From: Hydrogenobacter thermophilus TK-6
Lineage (GTDB): Bacteria > Aquificota > Aquificia > Aquificales > Aquificaceae
DNA length: 64,000 bases
NCBI RefSeq assembly: GCF_000010785.1
Contig: NC_013799.1
Location: 930,001-994,000 of the forward strand
Direction: 5' to 3'
The notes below the pieces were generated by a model. The model made no database searches and was not told where the DNA came from. It saw only the letters and a list, made by a program, of their open reading frames with translations. This document shows positions 16,668-26,183 of the stretch, in pieces (the first letter of the stretch is position 1; every line of letters begins with the position of its first letter). The translations under genes were made by a program, and so were the position numbers.

Positions 16668-17870
16668 ATGCACTTACCTGACGAAAGGGGATACTTTGGA
16701 AGTTTTGGAGGTAAATTTGTTCCAGAAACGCTTATGTACGCTCTTGAGGAGCTTGATATTGAATATAAGAAAGCAAAATCTGACAAAAGATTTTGGGAAG
16801 AGCTAAATTACTACCTTAGAACCTACGCAGGTAGACCCACACCTCTATACTTTGCCAGAAATCTGACCGAGTATGCGGGGGGTGCCAAAATATACATAAA
16901 GAGAGAGGACCTTCTGCACACTGGTGCCCACAAAATAAATAACACTCTTGGGCAGGCGCTACTTACCAAGAGGATGGGTAAAAGAAGAGTTATAGCGGAA
17001 ACGGGGGCAGGTCAGCACGGTGTTGCTACTGCAACAGTCTGTGCCCTTTTGGGTCTTGATTGCGTAGTTTACATGGGTGAGGAAGATGCGCATAGACAGG
17101 AGCTAAATGTATTTAGAATGAAACTCCTTGGTGCGGATGTAAAAGTTGTAAAGAGTGGAAGCAAAACCTTAAAGGATGCCATAAACGAAGCACTGAGAGA
17201 CTGGGTAACCAACGTGGAGACTACTCACTACATTATAGGTTCAGTTGTAGGTCCCCATCCTTTTCCCCTCATGGTAAGGGATTTTCAAAAGGTAATAGGA
17301 GAGGAAACGAGGGAGCAAATACTTGAGCTGGAGGGAAGACTACCCGATGCGGTGGTTGCGTGTGTTGGGGGAGGTTCCAACGCTATGGGTATTTTCTATC
17401 CCTTTTTGGAGGACGAAAGGGTCAGGCTCGTGGGGGTAGAAGCCGGCGGTTTAGGCTTAAAAACAGGCAAGCATGCAGCCTCCATAAACGGTGGAAGTGT
17501 GGGTGTACTTCACGGTATGAAGTCTTACTTTTTACAGGACGAAGAAGGTCAGATACTACCTACTCACTCTGTATCCGCAGGCTTGGATTATCCAGGAGTT
17601 GGTCCCGAGCATGCCTATCTCTTTGAAAGCAAGAGAGCTCAGTACACTTATGCAACCGATGAAGAAGCTCTGGAAGGCTTTAAACTTCTGTCAAAGCTTG
17701 AAGGTATTATTCCCGCCTTAGAGCCTGCCCACGCAATCCTCAAAGTGATAAGCCTTGCAAGGGAGATAGGGAAAGGTGGGATTGTCATATTAAACCTCTC
17801 GGGAAGGGGAGATAAGGACACGTATCATGTGATGAAACTGCTCAAAGAAGTTCAAGACGCACAGGTTTAA
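16668..17870 (+). CDS. trpB: Tryptophan synthase beta subunit (TrpB1 type)
   Basis: TrpB condenses indole with serine on pyridoxal phosphate to make tryptophan. 400 residues; 'GRPTPLYFA', the PLP lysine in 'GAHKINN', and the phosphate loop 'GGGSNAMG' are all present. The start at 16668 ([11 protein letters not shown]) fits the TATAAT box at 16656-16661; ATGs at 16638 and 16662 are alternatives. trpA is not adjacent. A second paralogue (TrpB2) lies at 44720. The 3' end overlaps priA convergently by 29 bases. Confidence 0.96.
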   Translation: MHLPDERGYFGSFGGKFVPETLMYALEELDIEYKKAKSDKRFWEELNYYLRTYAGRPTPLYFARNLTEYAGGAKIYIKREDLLHTGAHKINNTLGQALLTKRMGKRRVIAETGAGQHGVATATVCALLGLDCVVYMGEEDAHRQELNVFRMKLLGADVKVVKSGSKTLKDAINEALRDWVTNVETTHYIIGSVVGPHPFPLMVRDFQKVIGEETREQILELEGRLPDAVVACVGGGSNAMGIFYPFLEDERVRLVGVEAGGLGLKTGKHAASINGGSVGVLHGMKSYFLQDEEGQILPTHSVSAGLDYPGVGPEHAYLFESKRAQYTYATDEEALEGFKLLSKLEGIIPALEPAHAILKVISLAREIGKGGIVILNLSGRGDKDTYHVMKLLKEVQDAQV

Positions 17871-19875
17871 GGCTCCTCACCTGTTTTATGAGCTTATCCA
17901 TAAGCTTTTTATCGGTTTTAAACAGAGCTTCCGTAAGTCTTCCCGTTTTTCTGCACCTTAGCTCCACTTTATACTCATTAGCTATCCTTTCAAGCTCTTT
18001 TCTTCTATCTTGGGAGAACCTCACCAGAAGCATTTTTGAGAAAGGTGGAAGACCTTCCTCCTCTCTGCGCAGGAGCTCCCTCTGAAAGTAGGCTTCCCAG
18101 TCTCCCTCCCTTAACTCCTCCAAAAGGGGATGCTTAGGAAAGAGTGTTTGAATTACAAGCGTGTCCTCCGCCACAGCCCTTGCCCTCCAGAGGTATTTAT
18201 AAAAGCCTTCCTCTGCGTTAAAGAAAGGGACGGAAAGCAAATTATCCGCACTCAAAACCACAACCAGGTGATAACCATCGCCAAGGTTTGGGTATGTGCT
18301 AAAGCTAAAGCTTTCCCTTATGCCAAAGAGATTTTCAACCTCTTCCATAACCTTTTCCACACCAAAGCTGGAACTTTCCACCTTTGAGCCACACTCTAAG
18401 CATGCAGGCTCGCCCTTAAAACCACAGTTGGTACACAGAAGCCTCTCCCTTTCTTTGTAAAGAGTTAGGAAGCTACCACAGACGGGACATACACAAAGGC
18501 TCTGGCATCTTGTGCAGTATGCATAGCCATAGCCCTTTTTGTTGACCAAAAAAAGCACCCTTCTGTCAAGGAAGTTCTCCAAGATTTTTCTACATTCGCC
18601 GGAGATAACCTCTTTTTCTTTCCTTTCCAGAACCAGCACCTTTAATCTTTTCCAACTGCACTCGTAATCCATCTTCTTTCTTCTGATAAGATAATAGGTG
18701 GATACATCAATGCTCGGTATAGCCATCAGAAACTTTGCCCCCGTGTATTTAGAAAGCACATAAAGGAAGTTTCTTACATCCACACCACTGGGTAGCTTTG
18801 TACCAGCATCGTCAAATAGCACTATTAGACCCAAATCTCTTATGGGTGTAAGTAGAGAGAGCCTGCTACCAAGCACTATCTTGCCACCTTCCTGAGCTTT
18901 AAACCAGTTTTTTATAACCTTCTTAGAGCTTTCCTTTGAAGAGATCACCAAAAGATGGTCGCCAAAGAAAGGTTTAAGCACTCTCTCTAAGGAGAAAAGG
19001 GTTGATAAGCTACTGCACACAACAAGCGCCGACCTTCCCATCTTGAAAGTATCATAAAGTATGCTCTTTAGTCTTTCTAAGAGCAAGCCGTAGCTTCCAA
19101 AAAGCACAGTACCTTTCTGGATCTTTTTGGGAGATATATCCTCAAGGGGCACACCCGCATAACTATCCGTGTATATATCCACGCCCTCTTTTACAGCCAC
19201 CATCCCTTTTCTGATAAGGTAATTCAGATCCTGTGATTCAAAGCCCATCTCCTTTATCTCCTCTTCTGTAGCAAAGCCCCTATCTTTGAGAAAGCTAAGG
19301 ATGGCAAGCTTTCCCTCTCTCTTCTTTAGCTTTTTTAACTCTTCGTAAGCGGACTCAAAAGGCACATTTAGCACAAAAATTCTGGTGCTTACCCTAAGTG
19401 TGTCCCACCTTCTCTCCTTTTTCAAAAATCCTTTTTCTATCAGAAGCTCCACAAGACGCCAGCCAAACTTATCTTTTAAAGACACCTCCTTCACACCTCT
19501 TCTTTTGCGCACATACTCAACAACCTCCCTGCTCTTGCTATCCAGCATATCCTTTGACCTTTCTGCAACCACTATGTATGTCTCTTCCTTCCAGATTAGT
19601 TCCTCAGGTAGGAAACTAAAAACCATAGACCAGGGGTTCAAGCCGTATATATTAGCAAGATCCTTTAGGGCTTCCAGATGCGTCTGCAAAACTACAGGTT
19701 TATCATCTGGAAAATCAGCAGACATGGATAACTCTGCTTTTTCTGAAAGCCCTACCACTATGCCAGTTTTTCCATTTGCCAAAAGCACACGATAGCCTAT
19801 GGGACTGCTCTCATAAGGGAACTCAAGGCTTAGATTAAGCACCCTTCCACCAGGCACTGCTACTTTGAGATTCAT
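17842..19875 (-). CDS. priA: PriA-like primosomal protein with lost ATPase motifs
   Basis: PriA recognises collapsed forks and reloads the replisome. 677 residues from the ATG at 19875, which overlaps the queD stop as ATGA. The C-terminal half keeps the zinc-binding cysteines ([25 protein letters not shown]; about 454-495) and '[14 protein letters not shown]'. The Walker A region reads [17 protein letters not shown] where active PriA has GxTGSGKT, and the Walker B/DEEH box reads [10 protein letters not shown]; motif III is also degraded. So it probably cannot hydrolyse ATP and may serve as a DNA-binding primosome scaffold, as proposed for actinobacterial PriA. Confidence 0.88.
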   Translation of the reverse strand: MNLKVAVPGGRVLNLSLEFPYESSPIGYRVLLANGKTGIVVGLSEKAELSMSADFPDDKPVVLQTHLEALKDLANIYGLNPWSMVFSFLPEELIWKEETYIVVAERSKDMLDSKSREVVEYVRKRRGVKEVSLKDKFGWRLVELLIEKGFLKKERRWDTLRVSTRIFVLNVPFESAYEELKKLKKREGKLAILSFLKDRGFATEEEIKEMGFESQDLNYLIRKGMVAVKEGVDIYTDSYAGVPLEDISPKKIQKGTVLFGSYGLLLERLKSILYDTFKMGRSALVVCSSLSTLFSLERVLKPFFGDHLLVISSKESSKKVIKNWFKAQEGGKIVLGSRLSLLTPIRDLGLIVLFDDAGTKLPSGVDVRNFLYVLSKYTGAKFLMAIPSIDVSTYYLIRRKKMDYECSWKRLKVLVLERKEKEVISGECRKILENFLDRRVLFLVNKKGYGYAYCTRCQSLCVCPVCGSFLTLYKERERLLCTNCGFKGEPACLECGSKVESSSFGVEKVMEEVENLFGIRESFSFSTYPNLGDGYHLVVVLSADNLLSVPFFNAEEGFYKYLWRARAVAEDTLVIQTLFPKHPLLEELREGDWEAYFQRELLRREEEGLPPFSKMLLVRFSQDRRKELERIANEYKVELRCRKTGRLTEALFKTDKKLMDKLIKQVRSLKPVRLELL

Positions 19876-20366
19876 TCTGGTCTGTATTCCGCCTTTGATG
19901 TTTTGGTTTCCCAAAGGACTACGCTGACCACTTTAACATCTTTTAAGAGTCCAGCCTGCTCAAGTTTCTGTGTCAAAAAGTCATAAAAGTACTTGGCTAA
20001 AGCTTCCGCAGTAGGACAGAAGGGGACAGGGAATATTTTAAAAGCTCCATACTTTTCCGCTAGGCTTTTGAGCTCTTCATACATGGGGTCGTTAACATCT
20101 ATTATGAAGCTGTGGTCCATAGTATCTATAAGGTCTTTTAGAGCATTTTTAACATGATAAAAATCCATCACCATGTCCTGCTCGCTGAGGGTGTCAGAAC
20201 CCAATGTGACCTCAAGTGTATAGCTGTGTCCGTGGAGGTTTACGCACTTATTCTGCAGGGGAACATCCCTTCCCGTAAGCTCTGCACCTCTTCCATGTGT
20301 GAGATTTTGCTTCCACACTCTGTGCCCTGCTTCAAAGTTAAAGACCTTGGTTATTTTCCACTTCAT
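19872..20366 (-). CDS. queD: QueD / 6-pyruvoyltetrahydropterin synthase-like protein
   Basis: Makes 6-carboxy-5,6,7,8-tetrahydropterin from dihydroneopterin triphosphate for queuosine, or a related pterin step. 164 residues with the zinc histidines in FEAGH and LHGHSY, catalytic Cys in NKCVNLHGH, 'MDHSF' and the pterin-anchoring Glu in VVLWETKTS. It has an N-terminal insertion (RVWKQNLTHGRGAELTGRDV), longer than E. coli QueD. It is part of the leuS-priA operon: one base after dsrH, ATGA overlap with priA. folE, which makes its substrate, ends at the right edge of this window. Confidence 0.9.
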   Translation of the reverse strand: MKWKITKVFNFEAGHRVWKQNLTHGRGAELTGRDVPLQNKCVNLHGHSYTLEVTLGSDTLSEQDMVMDFYHVKNALKDLIDTMDHSFIIDVNDPMYEELKSLAEKYGAFKIFPVPFCPTAEALAKYFYDFLTQKLEQAGLLKDVKVVSVVLWETKTSKAEYRPE

Positions 20367-20367
20367 C

Positions 20368-20610
20368 TTACCACACTACCACCTTTTTGGCTTGTATTAT
20401 AAGCTCGGCTATCTCCTCATAACTCTTTGCACTGCCCTCTGGGAATTTAACACCCCTTGCCTGTGCATCCTCCTTGCAAAGGAACCATCCCTTTTTGGTA
20501 GGAAATCTTAATACAGCGTCCTGCAGCAGCACCACCACATCTCTTTCTTCGTTTACCAAGTCAGAGGAGAAGTCCCCAAGTTTTCTAACCAGCCAGAGAG
20601 TATTCACCAT
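20368..20610 (-). CDS. dsrH: DsrH/TusB-like sulfur relay protein
   Basis: 80 residues, the size of DsrH/TusB, with the family ending 'SAKSYEEIAELIIQAKKVVVW'-like helix and strand. The Cys in WFLCKEDAQARG is a candidate sulfur-carrying residue. It overlaps the end of the DsrF-like gene by 7 bases. DsrEFH/TusBCD hexamers pass persulfide sulfur received from TusA. Identity rests on size, neighbours and weak motifs. Confidence 0.75.
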   Translation of the reverse strand: MVNTLWLVRKLGDFSSDLVNEERDVVVLLQDAVLRFPTKKGWFLCKEDAQARGVKFPEGSAKSYEEIAELIIQAKKVVVW

Positions 20611-20948
20611 ACAAAAACCACCTCCGCCGCCTTTATAAGTTCCTTTATCTCCTCAGTGCTTATAAAGCTCACCTCTTTTACAAAATCCGTCTCTTTCAGA
20701 CCTCTCTCTTCTGCAGATGCATCTTCTACATAAAGCTTTACATTAACATAGTCTATGTTCTCCAGCAGTTTATCAAAGCCATATATGTCTAGTCTATCTG
20801 GATGCCAGCGAGTCAGAGCATACACACCGTCTTTGATAAGTATGAAGCTTACCTCACTGTTTATACCTATCGCCATACCCACACGAAAAGCCTCGTGAGC
20901 TTTCCAAGAGAATGGGTCCCCTTTTAGTAAAAAAACCACCTTCCTCAT
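20604..20948 (-). CDS. dsrF: DsrF/TusC-like sulfur relay protein
   Basis: 114 residues from the ATG at 20948 (a longer frame from 21068 overlaps DsrE). It opens with 'MRKVVFLLKGDPFSWKAHEAFRVG', matching DsrF/TusC ('SPYGSARAREGLD' position) in shape, and shares the C-terminal strand 'AAEVVFVW' with its DsrH neighbour. It contains no cysteine, unlike some DsrF proteins. It sits between dsrE and dsrH in the usual order. Confidence 0.75.
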   Translation of the reverse strand: MRKVVFLLKGDPFSWKAHEAFRVGMAIGINSEVSFILIKDGVYALTRWHPDRLDIYGFDKLLENIDYVNVKLYVEDASAEERGLKETDFVKEVSFISTEEIKELIKAAEVVFVW

Positions 20949-20949
20949 G

Positions 20950-21252
20950 CTAATTAAACACCAAAACTTTATCGTAATCAGGAAGCATTTTGGAGAGGTT
21001 ATAAGTGGAGCTACTTTCAAAAAAGTCTGAAGCGGTCTGTATGCCTCTCTGGTGTGCGGAGTGTGCACAGTAAAGTAGTCTTACACCCGCATCTTTAAAC
21101 TTTTTAGTCTCTGGTCTTGTAAGATAATACACACCGTTGCCTGAGAAAAATATAGCCACCTCACCATGCTTTGATAGTGCATTTACCAAGTAAAGCAATG
21201 TACTAAAGTCCTTTGCAAAAGGATTACTGGTTACAACAAATAGAAATCTCAT
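20950..21252 (-). CDS. dsrE: DsrE/TusD-like sulfur relay protein
   Basis: 100 residues from the ATG at 21252, overlapping the tusA stop as ATGA. 'FVVTSNPFAKDFSTLLYLVNALSKHG' and 'VAIFFSGNGVYYL' are typical of DsrE/TusD, and the candidate persulfide Cys is in 'VRLLYCAHSAHQRG'. With DsrF and DsrH it should form the hexameric sulfurtransferase that takes sulfur from TusA, either for tRNA thiolation or for dissimilatory sulfur oxidation. Confidence 0.82.
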   Translation of the reverse strand: MRFLFVVTSNPFAKDFSTLLYLVNALSKHGEVAIFFSGNGVYYLTRPETKKFKDAGVRLLYCAHSAHQRGIQTASDFFESSSTYNLSKMLPDYDKVLVFN

Positions 21253-21482
21253 TTTACCTTTCTCACTATTATCTCCCACTCTGAACTGCCTATCTGATTA
21301 ACTGCAAGAACTTCCTGCCCTTCCTCCCTCATACTTTTTGGCACATTCTCAGCAGATGGTCTGTAATCCACTATAACTCTCAATATCTCTCCCTTCTCCA
21401 TCTGTTCCAGCACCAGCTTACTCTTTACAAAGGTAAAGGGGCACACATCGCCTCTTATATCCAGCTCTCTGTCGTACTTCAT
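21249..21482 (-). CDS. tusA: TusA/SirA-family sulfur carrier
   Basis: 77 residues with the family hallmark 'LDIRGDVCPFTFVKSKLVLE': the sulfur-carrying Cys14 is followed by P-F-T rather than the usual P-x-P. TusA carries persulfide sulfur from cysteine desulfurases or rhodaneses to DsrE/TusD. It begins 26 bases after pilB and overlaps dsrE, so it leads the sulfur-relay block. Confidence 0.9.
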   Translation of the reverse strand: MKYDRELDIRGDVCPFTFVKSKLVLEQMEKGEILRVIVDYRPSAENVPKSMREEGQEVLAVNQIGSSEWEIIVRKVK

Positions 21483-21508
21483 AAGACTTATAATTATAGC
21501 AAACTTAT

Positions 21509-23209
21509 CTACTTGGCAAGGACCCTTGCCACCTCCTCCAGCGAAGTGATGCCCTTCCTCACTTTGAGTATACCTGCCTCGTATAGAGTTCTCATACCCT
21601 TTTTCTTAGCCAAATCCTTTATATCCTCAGAGGTAGCACCTTTTATAATGAGCTTCCTCATCTCCTCGTCTATTTCAAGGATCTCGTGGACAGCGGTCCT
21701 TCCTTTGTAGCCAGTATGGTTGCACGCTTCACAGCCACCTTCTCTGTGAGTGTATATGACTATTTCCTCGCTGGTGTCTTTTAACACGCCCATCCTGACT
21801 AAGGCATCTTTGGGCACCTTTGCTTCCACCTTGCAAACAGGACAGAGCCTCCTTATCAGTCTCTGTGCAACTATGAGTATGAGAGATGAACCTACTAAGA
21901 AAGGCTCTATACCCATATCAACAAGCCTCGTAACAGAAGAAGGCGCATCGTTAGTGTGCAAGGTGGAAAAAACTAAGTGCCCAGTTAAGGCAGCTCTTAT
22001 ACCTATCTCTGCGGTTTCTGTGTCTCTTATCTCACCTATGAGGATGATATCAGGGTCCTGCCTAAGGAAGGCTCTAAGCACAGAAGCAAAGGTGAGCCCT
22101 ATTTGCTCGTTTACCTGCACCTGGTTAAGACCGGGGATGGAGACTTCCACCGGGTCCTCCGCTGTCATAATGTTGACTTCCGGGGTGTTTCTTTCCATCA
22201 ATGAGGCATAAAGAGTTGTAGTCTTACCAGAACCGGTAGGTCCTGTAACTAAGATCATTCCCCAAGGTGTCCATATGGCTTTCCTAAACTTCTCAAGATC
22301 GTCCTCTTCAAAGCCTAAGTCTTCAAGCTTTACGCTCAGGTACCTTTCTGCCTCCTGTATCCTCATAACCACTTTCTCTCCATAAACTGTGGGAACTGTG
22401 GAAACCCTGAGGTCTATCCTCTTTCCCCCGATTCTCACCCTTATCCTGCCATCCTGAGGCTTTCTCCTCTCCGCTATATCCATGTTGGACATGATCTTGT
22501 ACCTGGCAGTAAGAGGGTCTTTGACACGCAATGGAAATTCGTGAAAGATACGCAAAATACCATCAACCCTGTATCGTACAACTACCTTCTTTTCGTAAGG
22601 CTCTATATGTATATCAGAAGCTTCAAGTCTCACGGCTTCGTAAATCAAGTAATTGGCAAGCTTTACTATAGGGGCTTCCCCAGCCTCTGCAGCAAGCGCT
22701 TCCGGAGAGAGGTCTATTGGTAAGCTTTCAATTTCCACTTCCTCCTCCGTCTCCATCTCCTCAATGAATTTTGCAACAGTTGGATAGAGTTTGTTAAGTA
22801 TATTTTCAACGGTTTTTCTCGTAGATGCGTAAGGTATTATGGTGTTTATCTTACTTTTAAACCTTAGCTCGTTTATAGCAGACTGATTAAAGGGATTTAC
22901 CGTAACTACTGTGAGTTTTCCATCTTCATACTTTACCGGTGCTATGTAGTACTTTCTCAGCAGTTTTTCCGGAAGTTCTTTGAGCACCTGCTCAGGTATA
23001 TTTACATCCTCCAGGCTGTCCTTCCAGAATCTTTGAGGCATGTTTCTGGAGTAAAAGTCTGCCAGCTTAGCATCATCCAAAAAGCCAAGCCTTATCAAGG
23101 TAGTTATGATATCTTCGTCCTTTTGTTTCTCCGTATAAGCTTGCTTTGCCTGCTCTTTTGTAATGTAGCCAAGCCTCACAAAAAGTTCTAAAAGCTTTGC
23201 CTCATCCAT
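21509..23209 (-). CDS. pilB: PilB/GspE-type pilus assembly ATPase
   Basis: 566 residues. An N-terminal MshEN-like region (about 1-150) is followed by the secretion ATPase core with 'SDIHIEP', Walker A GPTGSGKT, Asp box, Walker B 'DPDIILIGEIRD', His box 'GHLVFSTLHTND' and a four-cysteine zinc site (CPVC ... CEAC). It powers type IV pilus extension or type II secretion. Its start overlaps panB by eight bases. The only other pilus-like gene here is gspG at 32 kb. Confidence 0.93.
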   Translation of the reverse strand: MDEAKLLELFVRLGYITKEQAKQAYTEKQKDEDIITTLIRLGFLDDAKLADFYSRNMPQRFWKDSLEDVNIPEQVLKELPEKLLRKYYIAPVKYEDGKLTVVTVNPFNQSAINELRFKSKINTIIPYASTRKTVENILNKLYPTVAKFIEEMETEEEVEIESLPIDLSPEALAAEAGEAPIVKLANYLIYEAVRLEASDIHIEPYEKKVVVRYRVDGILRIFHEFPLRVKDPLTARYKIMSNMDIAERRKPQDGRIRVRIGGKRIDLRVSTVPTVYGEKVVMRIQEAERYLSVKLEDLGFEEDDLEKFRKAIWTPWGMILVTGPTGSGKTTTLYASLMERNTPEVNIMTAEDPVEVSIPGLNQVQVNEQIGLTFASVLRAFLRQDPDIILIGEIRDTETAEIGIRAALTGHLVFSTLHTNDAPSSVTRLVDMGIEPFLVGSSLILIVAQRLIRRLCPVCKVEAKVPKDALVRMGVLKDTSEEIVIYTHREGGCEACNHTGYKGRTAVHEILEIDEEMRKLIIKGATSEDIKDLAKKKGMRTLYEAGILKVRKGITSLEEVARVLAK

Positions 23210-24005
23210 AACTCTCTTCCTCTGAAGGGAAAATTCCCCTTTCTACCTCTTCCTTGTACCTTCTTAAAGCATCCCTGAATATCTTAGCTCCTTCCACATA
23301 CCTTTTTACAAACTTAGGCTTTATATCTTCCACCAGACCCACCAGGTCATGAAAAACAAGCACCTGACCATCACAGTAAGGACCTGCCCCTATACCTATG
23401 GTTATACTCTTTGATGCCTGTGTTATCTCCCTTGCAAGAGAAGAAGGCACGCTCTCCAAAACTATCATAAAAGCTCCTGCATCCTCCAAGGCTTTAAAAC
23501 TCCTTTTGACCCTCTCTTGCTCTTCCTCCTTTTTTCCAACTACCCTGTAGCCCCCCAAAGCATGAACGCTTTGAGGAGTAAAGCCCAGGTGCCCCACAAC
23601 AGGAATGCCAATATTTACAAGCCTGTAAGTTAGTTCTGCCAGCTCTTCCCCGCCCTCTAGCTTCACAGCATTTGCTCCCGTTTCCTTCATCACCCTTCCA
23701 CAGTTACGAATAGCTTCCTCAAGACTCACCTGATAGCTCATAAAAGGCATATCAACTATCAAAAAAGCCCTTTTTATACCTCTCTTTACAGCTTTTGTAT
23801 GGTAAATCATCTCATCAAGGCTAACCGGAAGAGTGGACTCATAGCCCTGAAACACCATACCAAGGGAATCTCCCACCAAAACACAGTCTATACCTACTTC
23901 ATCACACAGCTTGGCGGATATATAATCGTATGTTGAAACCATTGTGATTTTCTGCCCCTCCTTCTTCTTCTTAAAAAGGTGTCTTATAGTTATGCCTTCA
24001 GACAT
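23202..24005 (-). CDS. panB: 3-methyl-2-oxobutanoate hydroxymethyltransferase
   Basis: First step of pantothenate synthesis: adds a hydroxymethyl group from methylene-tetrahydrofolate to alpha-ketoisovalerate. 267 residues with 'TMVSTYDYISAKLCDEVGIDCVLVGDSLG', the Mg-binding 'DMPFMSY' and 'GHLGFTPQSVHALGGYRVVGK'. Standard length. It overlaps the preceding small orf by eight bases and pilB by eight, in the leuS-priA operon. Confidence 0.96.
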   Translation of the reverse strand: MSEGITIRHLFKKKKEGQKITMVSTYDYISAKLCDEVGIDCVLVGDSLGMVFQGYESTLPVSLDEMIYHTKAVKRGIKRAFLIVDMPFMSYQVSLEEAIRNCGRVMKETGANAVKLEGGEELAELTYRLVNIGIPVVGHLGFTPQSVHALGGYRVVGKKEEEQERVKRSFKALEDAGAFMIVLESVPSSLAREITQASKSITIGIGAGPYCDGQVLVFHDLVGLVEDIKPKFVKRYVEGAKIFRDALRRYKEEVERGIFPSEEESYG

Positions 24006-24321
24006 TTTTCTGTTCCTGCGTAGCGGATAGCTCTTCCTCTATGTCTTTTAGAACTTCTAAAAGTTTCCTTACTGACTCTTTAAGGGCTTCAAGGTCAGAA
24101 AGCTCCCTCATCTGGCTTACAAGAGGCGTAAGCACCTTCAAAAGTTCGTCTTTCCTGGGACCGCTCCCAACTCTGATCTGATAAGCTGAGGCTGTTATTG
24201 GATGGAAGAGAGCGTTTACCATCTTCCTTGCCGAAAGCTTGTCCTGAGCGTTAAGAAGAGCCTCAAGCTCCGGCATGACTTTTCTTATTAAACTTAAACC
24301 TATCTCAAACTCCTTGGACAT
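23998..24321 (-). CDS. Small helical protein of unknown function
   Basis: 107 residues, predicted almost wholly alpha-helical, with coiled-coil character in the C-terminal half ([22 protein letters not shown]). No cysteines, no membrane segment, no known domain. Its start overlaps leuS by 17 bases and its end overlaps panB by 8, so it is real and translationally coupled. Function unknown. Confidence 0.72.
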   Translation of the reverse strand: MSKEFEIGLSLIRKVMPELEALLNAQDKLSARKMVNALFHPITASAYQIRVGSGPRKDELLKVLTPLVSQMRELSDLEALKESVRKLLEVLKDIEEELSATQEQKNV

Positions 24322-26125
24322 TCTTCACCTCCTTGCTGATATTTTCCAAAAGTTTATCCGAGCTATCCTCTTCTGTAAGACCAAGGTAAGAGAGGTAGGA
24401 TTCTATGCTGACCCATCTTCTTAACACCATACCTTGAGTGATGAGGTTCAAAAAGGGTTCTTCATCTTTAACAAGATTTAGGTCTTTTAAAAACTTCTGG
24501 AAGAATCTGGCATAAAGAAGGTGAAGGACTGCATGCTCTATACCACCTATGTAAATGTCAACCGGCATCCAAAAGCTTGCCTTTTGGTAGTCAAAGGGTA
24601 AGCTTTCGTTTTTGGGGTCGCAGTATCTTAAAAAGTACCAAGAGGAGTCAAAAAAAGTATCCATAGTATCCGTTTCGCGCCTTGCAGGACCACCGCACTT
24701 AGGACATGTGGTATTTACAAACTCCTCAACGCTTTCCAACGGGTTTCCGTGGCCAGTTATTTTAACATCCTTAGGGAGCAAAACAGGCAGGTCTTCCTCA
24801 GGAACTGGCACCGTACCACACCTTTTGCAGTAAATTATAGGTATAGGGGTGCCCCAGTATCTCTGCCTTGATATGTTCCAATCCTTTAGCCTGTATGTTA
24901 TCTTAAAATCACCATGTCCTCTGTCTTTGAGCCATGAGGTTATAACCTTTTTAGCTTCTGTAGAGCTAAGCCCATCAAATGGTCCTGAGTTTATAAGCAC
25001 GCCTTCGCCTTCGTATGCTCTATCTGTGGGTAGCTTTCCTTCGTAGGGAGAAATAACCTGTTTAATGGGGAGGTTATACTTTATAGCAAATTCGTAATCC
25101 CTCTGGTCGTGTGCTGGGACTGCCATTATGGCACCTGTGCCGTACTCATAAAGGACATAGTTGGCACTCCATACAGGTATTTTTTCACCATTGGCTGGAT
25201 TTACAGCATAAACCCCCAAGAAAACGCCTTCCTTTTGCTCCTCCTTTCCTCTCTCTTTGGGAGGTATGCTTCTTATCCTCTCTACAAAAGGAAGCACCTC
25301 TTTGATTTTTCCTCCCTTCTCTGCCAGGCTTAGTGTGAGTGGATGCTCTGGAGCAAGCACCAGGAATGTTGCGCCAAAAACAGTGTCAGGTCTTGTTGTA
25401 AAAACATCTACAGCAGTATCGTCAGCATAAAACTTTATTATGGCACCCTCTGACCTTCCTATCCAGTTTCTCTGCTGAGATATCACCCTTTCTGGCCACT
25501 TTCCTTCTAAAAGTTTAAGGTCCTCAAGAAGTCTATCTGCGTAATGGGTGATTTTAAGATACCAAGATGGCACTTCTTTTTTGATTACTGGAGTTCCACA
25601 CCTCCAACATCTCCCATCTATAACCTGCTCGTTGGCTAATACCGTCTCATCATTGGGGCACCAATTTACCTCTGCAAGCTTCCTGTATGCCAATCCCCTC
25701 TCATAAAACTTTAAGAATATCCACTGGTTCCATCGGTAATACTCGGGGTCACATGTGGCTATCTCCCTGTCCCAATCGTAGGAAAAGCCAAGCCTTTTGA
25801 GCTGATTTTTCATGTACGCTATGTTTTTGTAAGTCCAGTCAGCTGGATGAATGCCTTGCTTTATGGCTGCATTCTCAGCTGGAAGACCAAAAGCATCCCA
25901 TCCCATAGGATGAAGCACACGGTACCCTTTAAATCTCAAAAACCTTGCCACCACATCACCTATGGTGTAATTTCTCACATGGCCCATGTGTATCCTTCCA
26001 GATGGGTAGGGAAACATCTCCAGCACATAGACCTTTTTCCCTTCATCATGAGCCTTGAAAAGCTCAAGCTCCTCCCAGACTCTTTGCCACTTTTCCTCTA
26101 TATCCTTAGGAACATACTCCCGCAT
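24305..26125 (-). CDS. leuS: Leucyl-tRNA synthetase alpha subunit (split LeuRS)
   Basis: 606 residues carrying the HIGH signature ([14 protein letters not shown], about residues 40-53), the zinc/CP1 editing domain ('[20 protein letters not shown]', '[12 protein letters not shown]') and the second half of the Rossmann core up to '[11 protein letters not shown]'. It ends there: the KMSKS loop and anticodon-binding domain are missing. This is the known Aquificales arrangement in which a separate beta subunit supplies them; that gene is not in the window. It is the first gene of a minus-strand operon, with a TATCAT -10 box at 26133-26138 giving a one-base leader. Confidence 0.95.
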   Translation of the reverse strand: MREYVPKDIEEKWQRVWEELELFKAHDEGKKVYVLEMFPYPSGRIHMGHVRNYTIGDVVARFLRFKGYRVLHPMGWDAFGLPAENAAIKQGIHPADWTYKNIAYMKNQLKRLGFSYDWDREIATCDPEYYRWNQWIFLKFYERGLAYRKLAEVNWCPNDETVLANEQVIDGRCWRCGTPVIKKEVPSWYLKITHYADRLLEDLKLLEGKWPERVISQQRNWIGRSEGAIIKFYADDTAVDVFTTRPDTVFGATFLVLAPEHPLTLSLAEKGGKIKEVLPFVERIRSIPPKERGKEEQKEGVFLGVYAVNPANGEKIPVWSANYVLYEYGTGAIMAVPAHDQRDYEFAIKYNLPIKQVISPYEGKLPTDRAYEGEGVLINSGPFDGLSSTEAKKVITSWLKDRGHGDFKITYRLKDWNISRQRYWGTPIPIIYCKRCGTVPVPEEDLPVLLPKDVKITGHGNPLESVEEFVNTTCPKCGGPARRETDTMDTFFDSSWYFLRYCDPKNESLPFDYQKASFWMPVDIYIGGIEHAVLHLLYARFFQKFLKDLNLVKDEEPFLNLITQGMVLRRWVSIESYLSYLGLTEEDSSDKLLENISKEVKNVQGV

Positions 26126-26132
26126 GTATGAT

Positions 26133-26138
26133 ATGATA
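26133..26138 (-). promoter_or_regulatory. -10 box of leuS, leaderless
   Basis: TATCAT on the minus strand sits between the dnaK terminator and the leuS ATG, predicting a transcript with one untranslated base. No Shine-Dalgarno site precedes leuS. Confidence 0.45.
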
Positions 26139-26149
26139 ACATCTTTATA

Positions 26150-26183
26150 AGAAAAAGGGGAAAGCCATTAAAGGGGCTTTCCC
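26150..26183 (-). terminator. Rho-independent terminator of dnaK
   Basis: On the minus strand GGGAAAGCC pairs with GGCTTTCCC around an eight-base loop and is followed by CTTTTTCTT. The stem overlaps the last codons and stop of dnaK (stop at 26168-26170). Confidence 0.85.
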
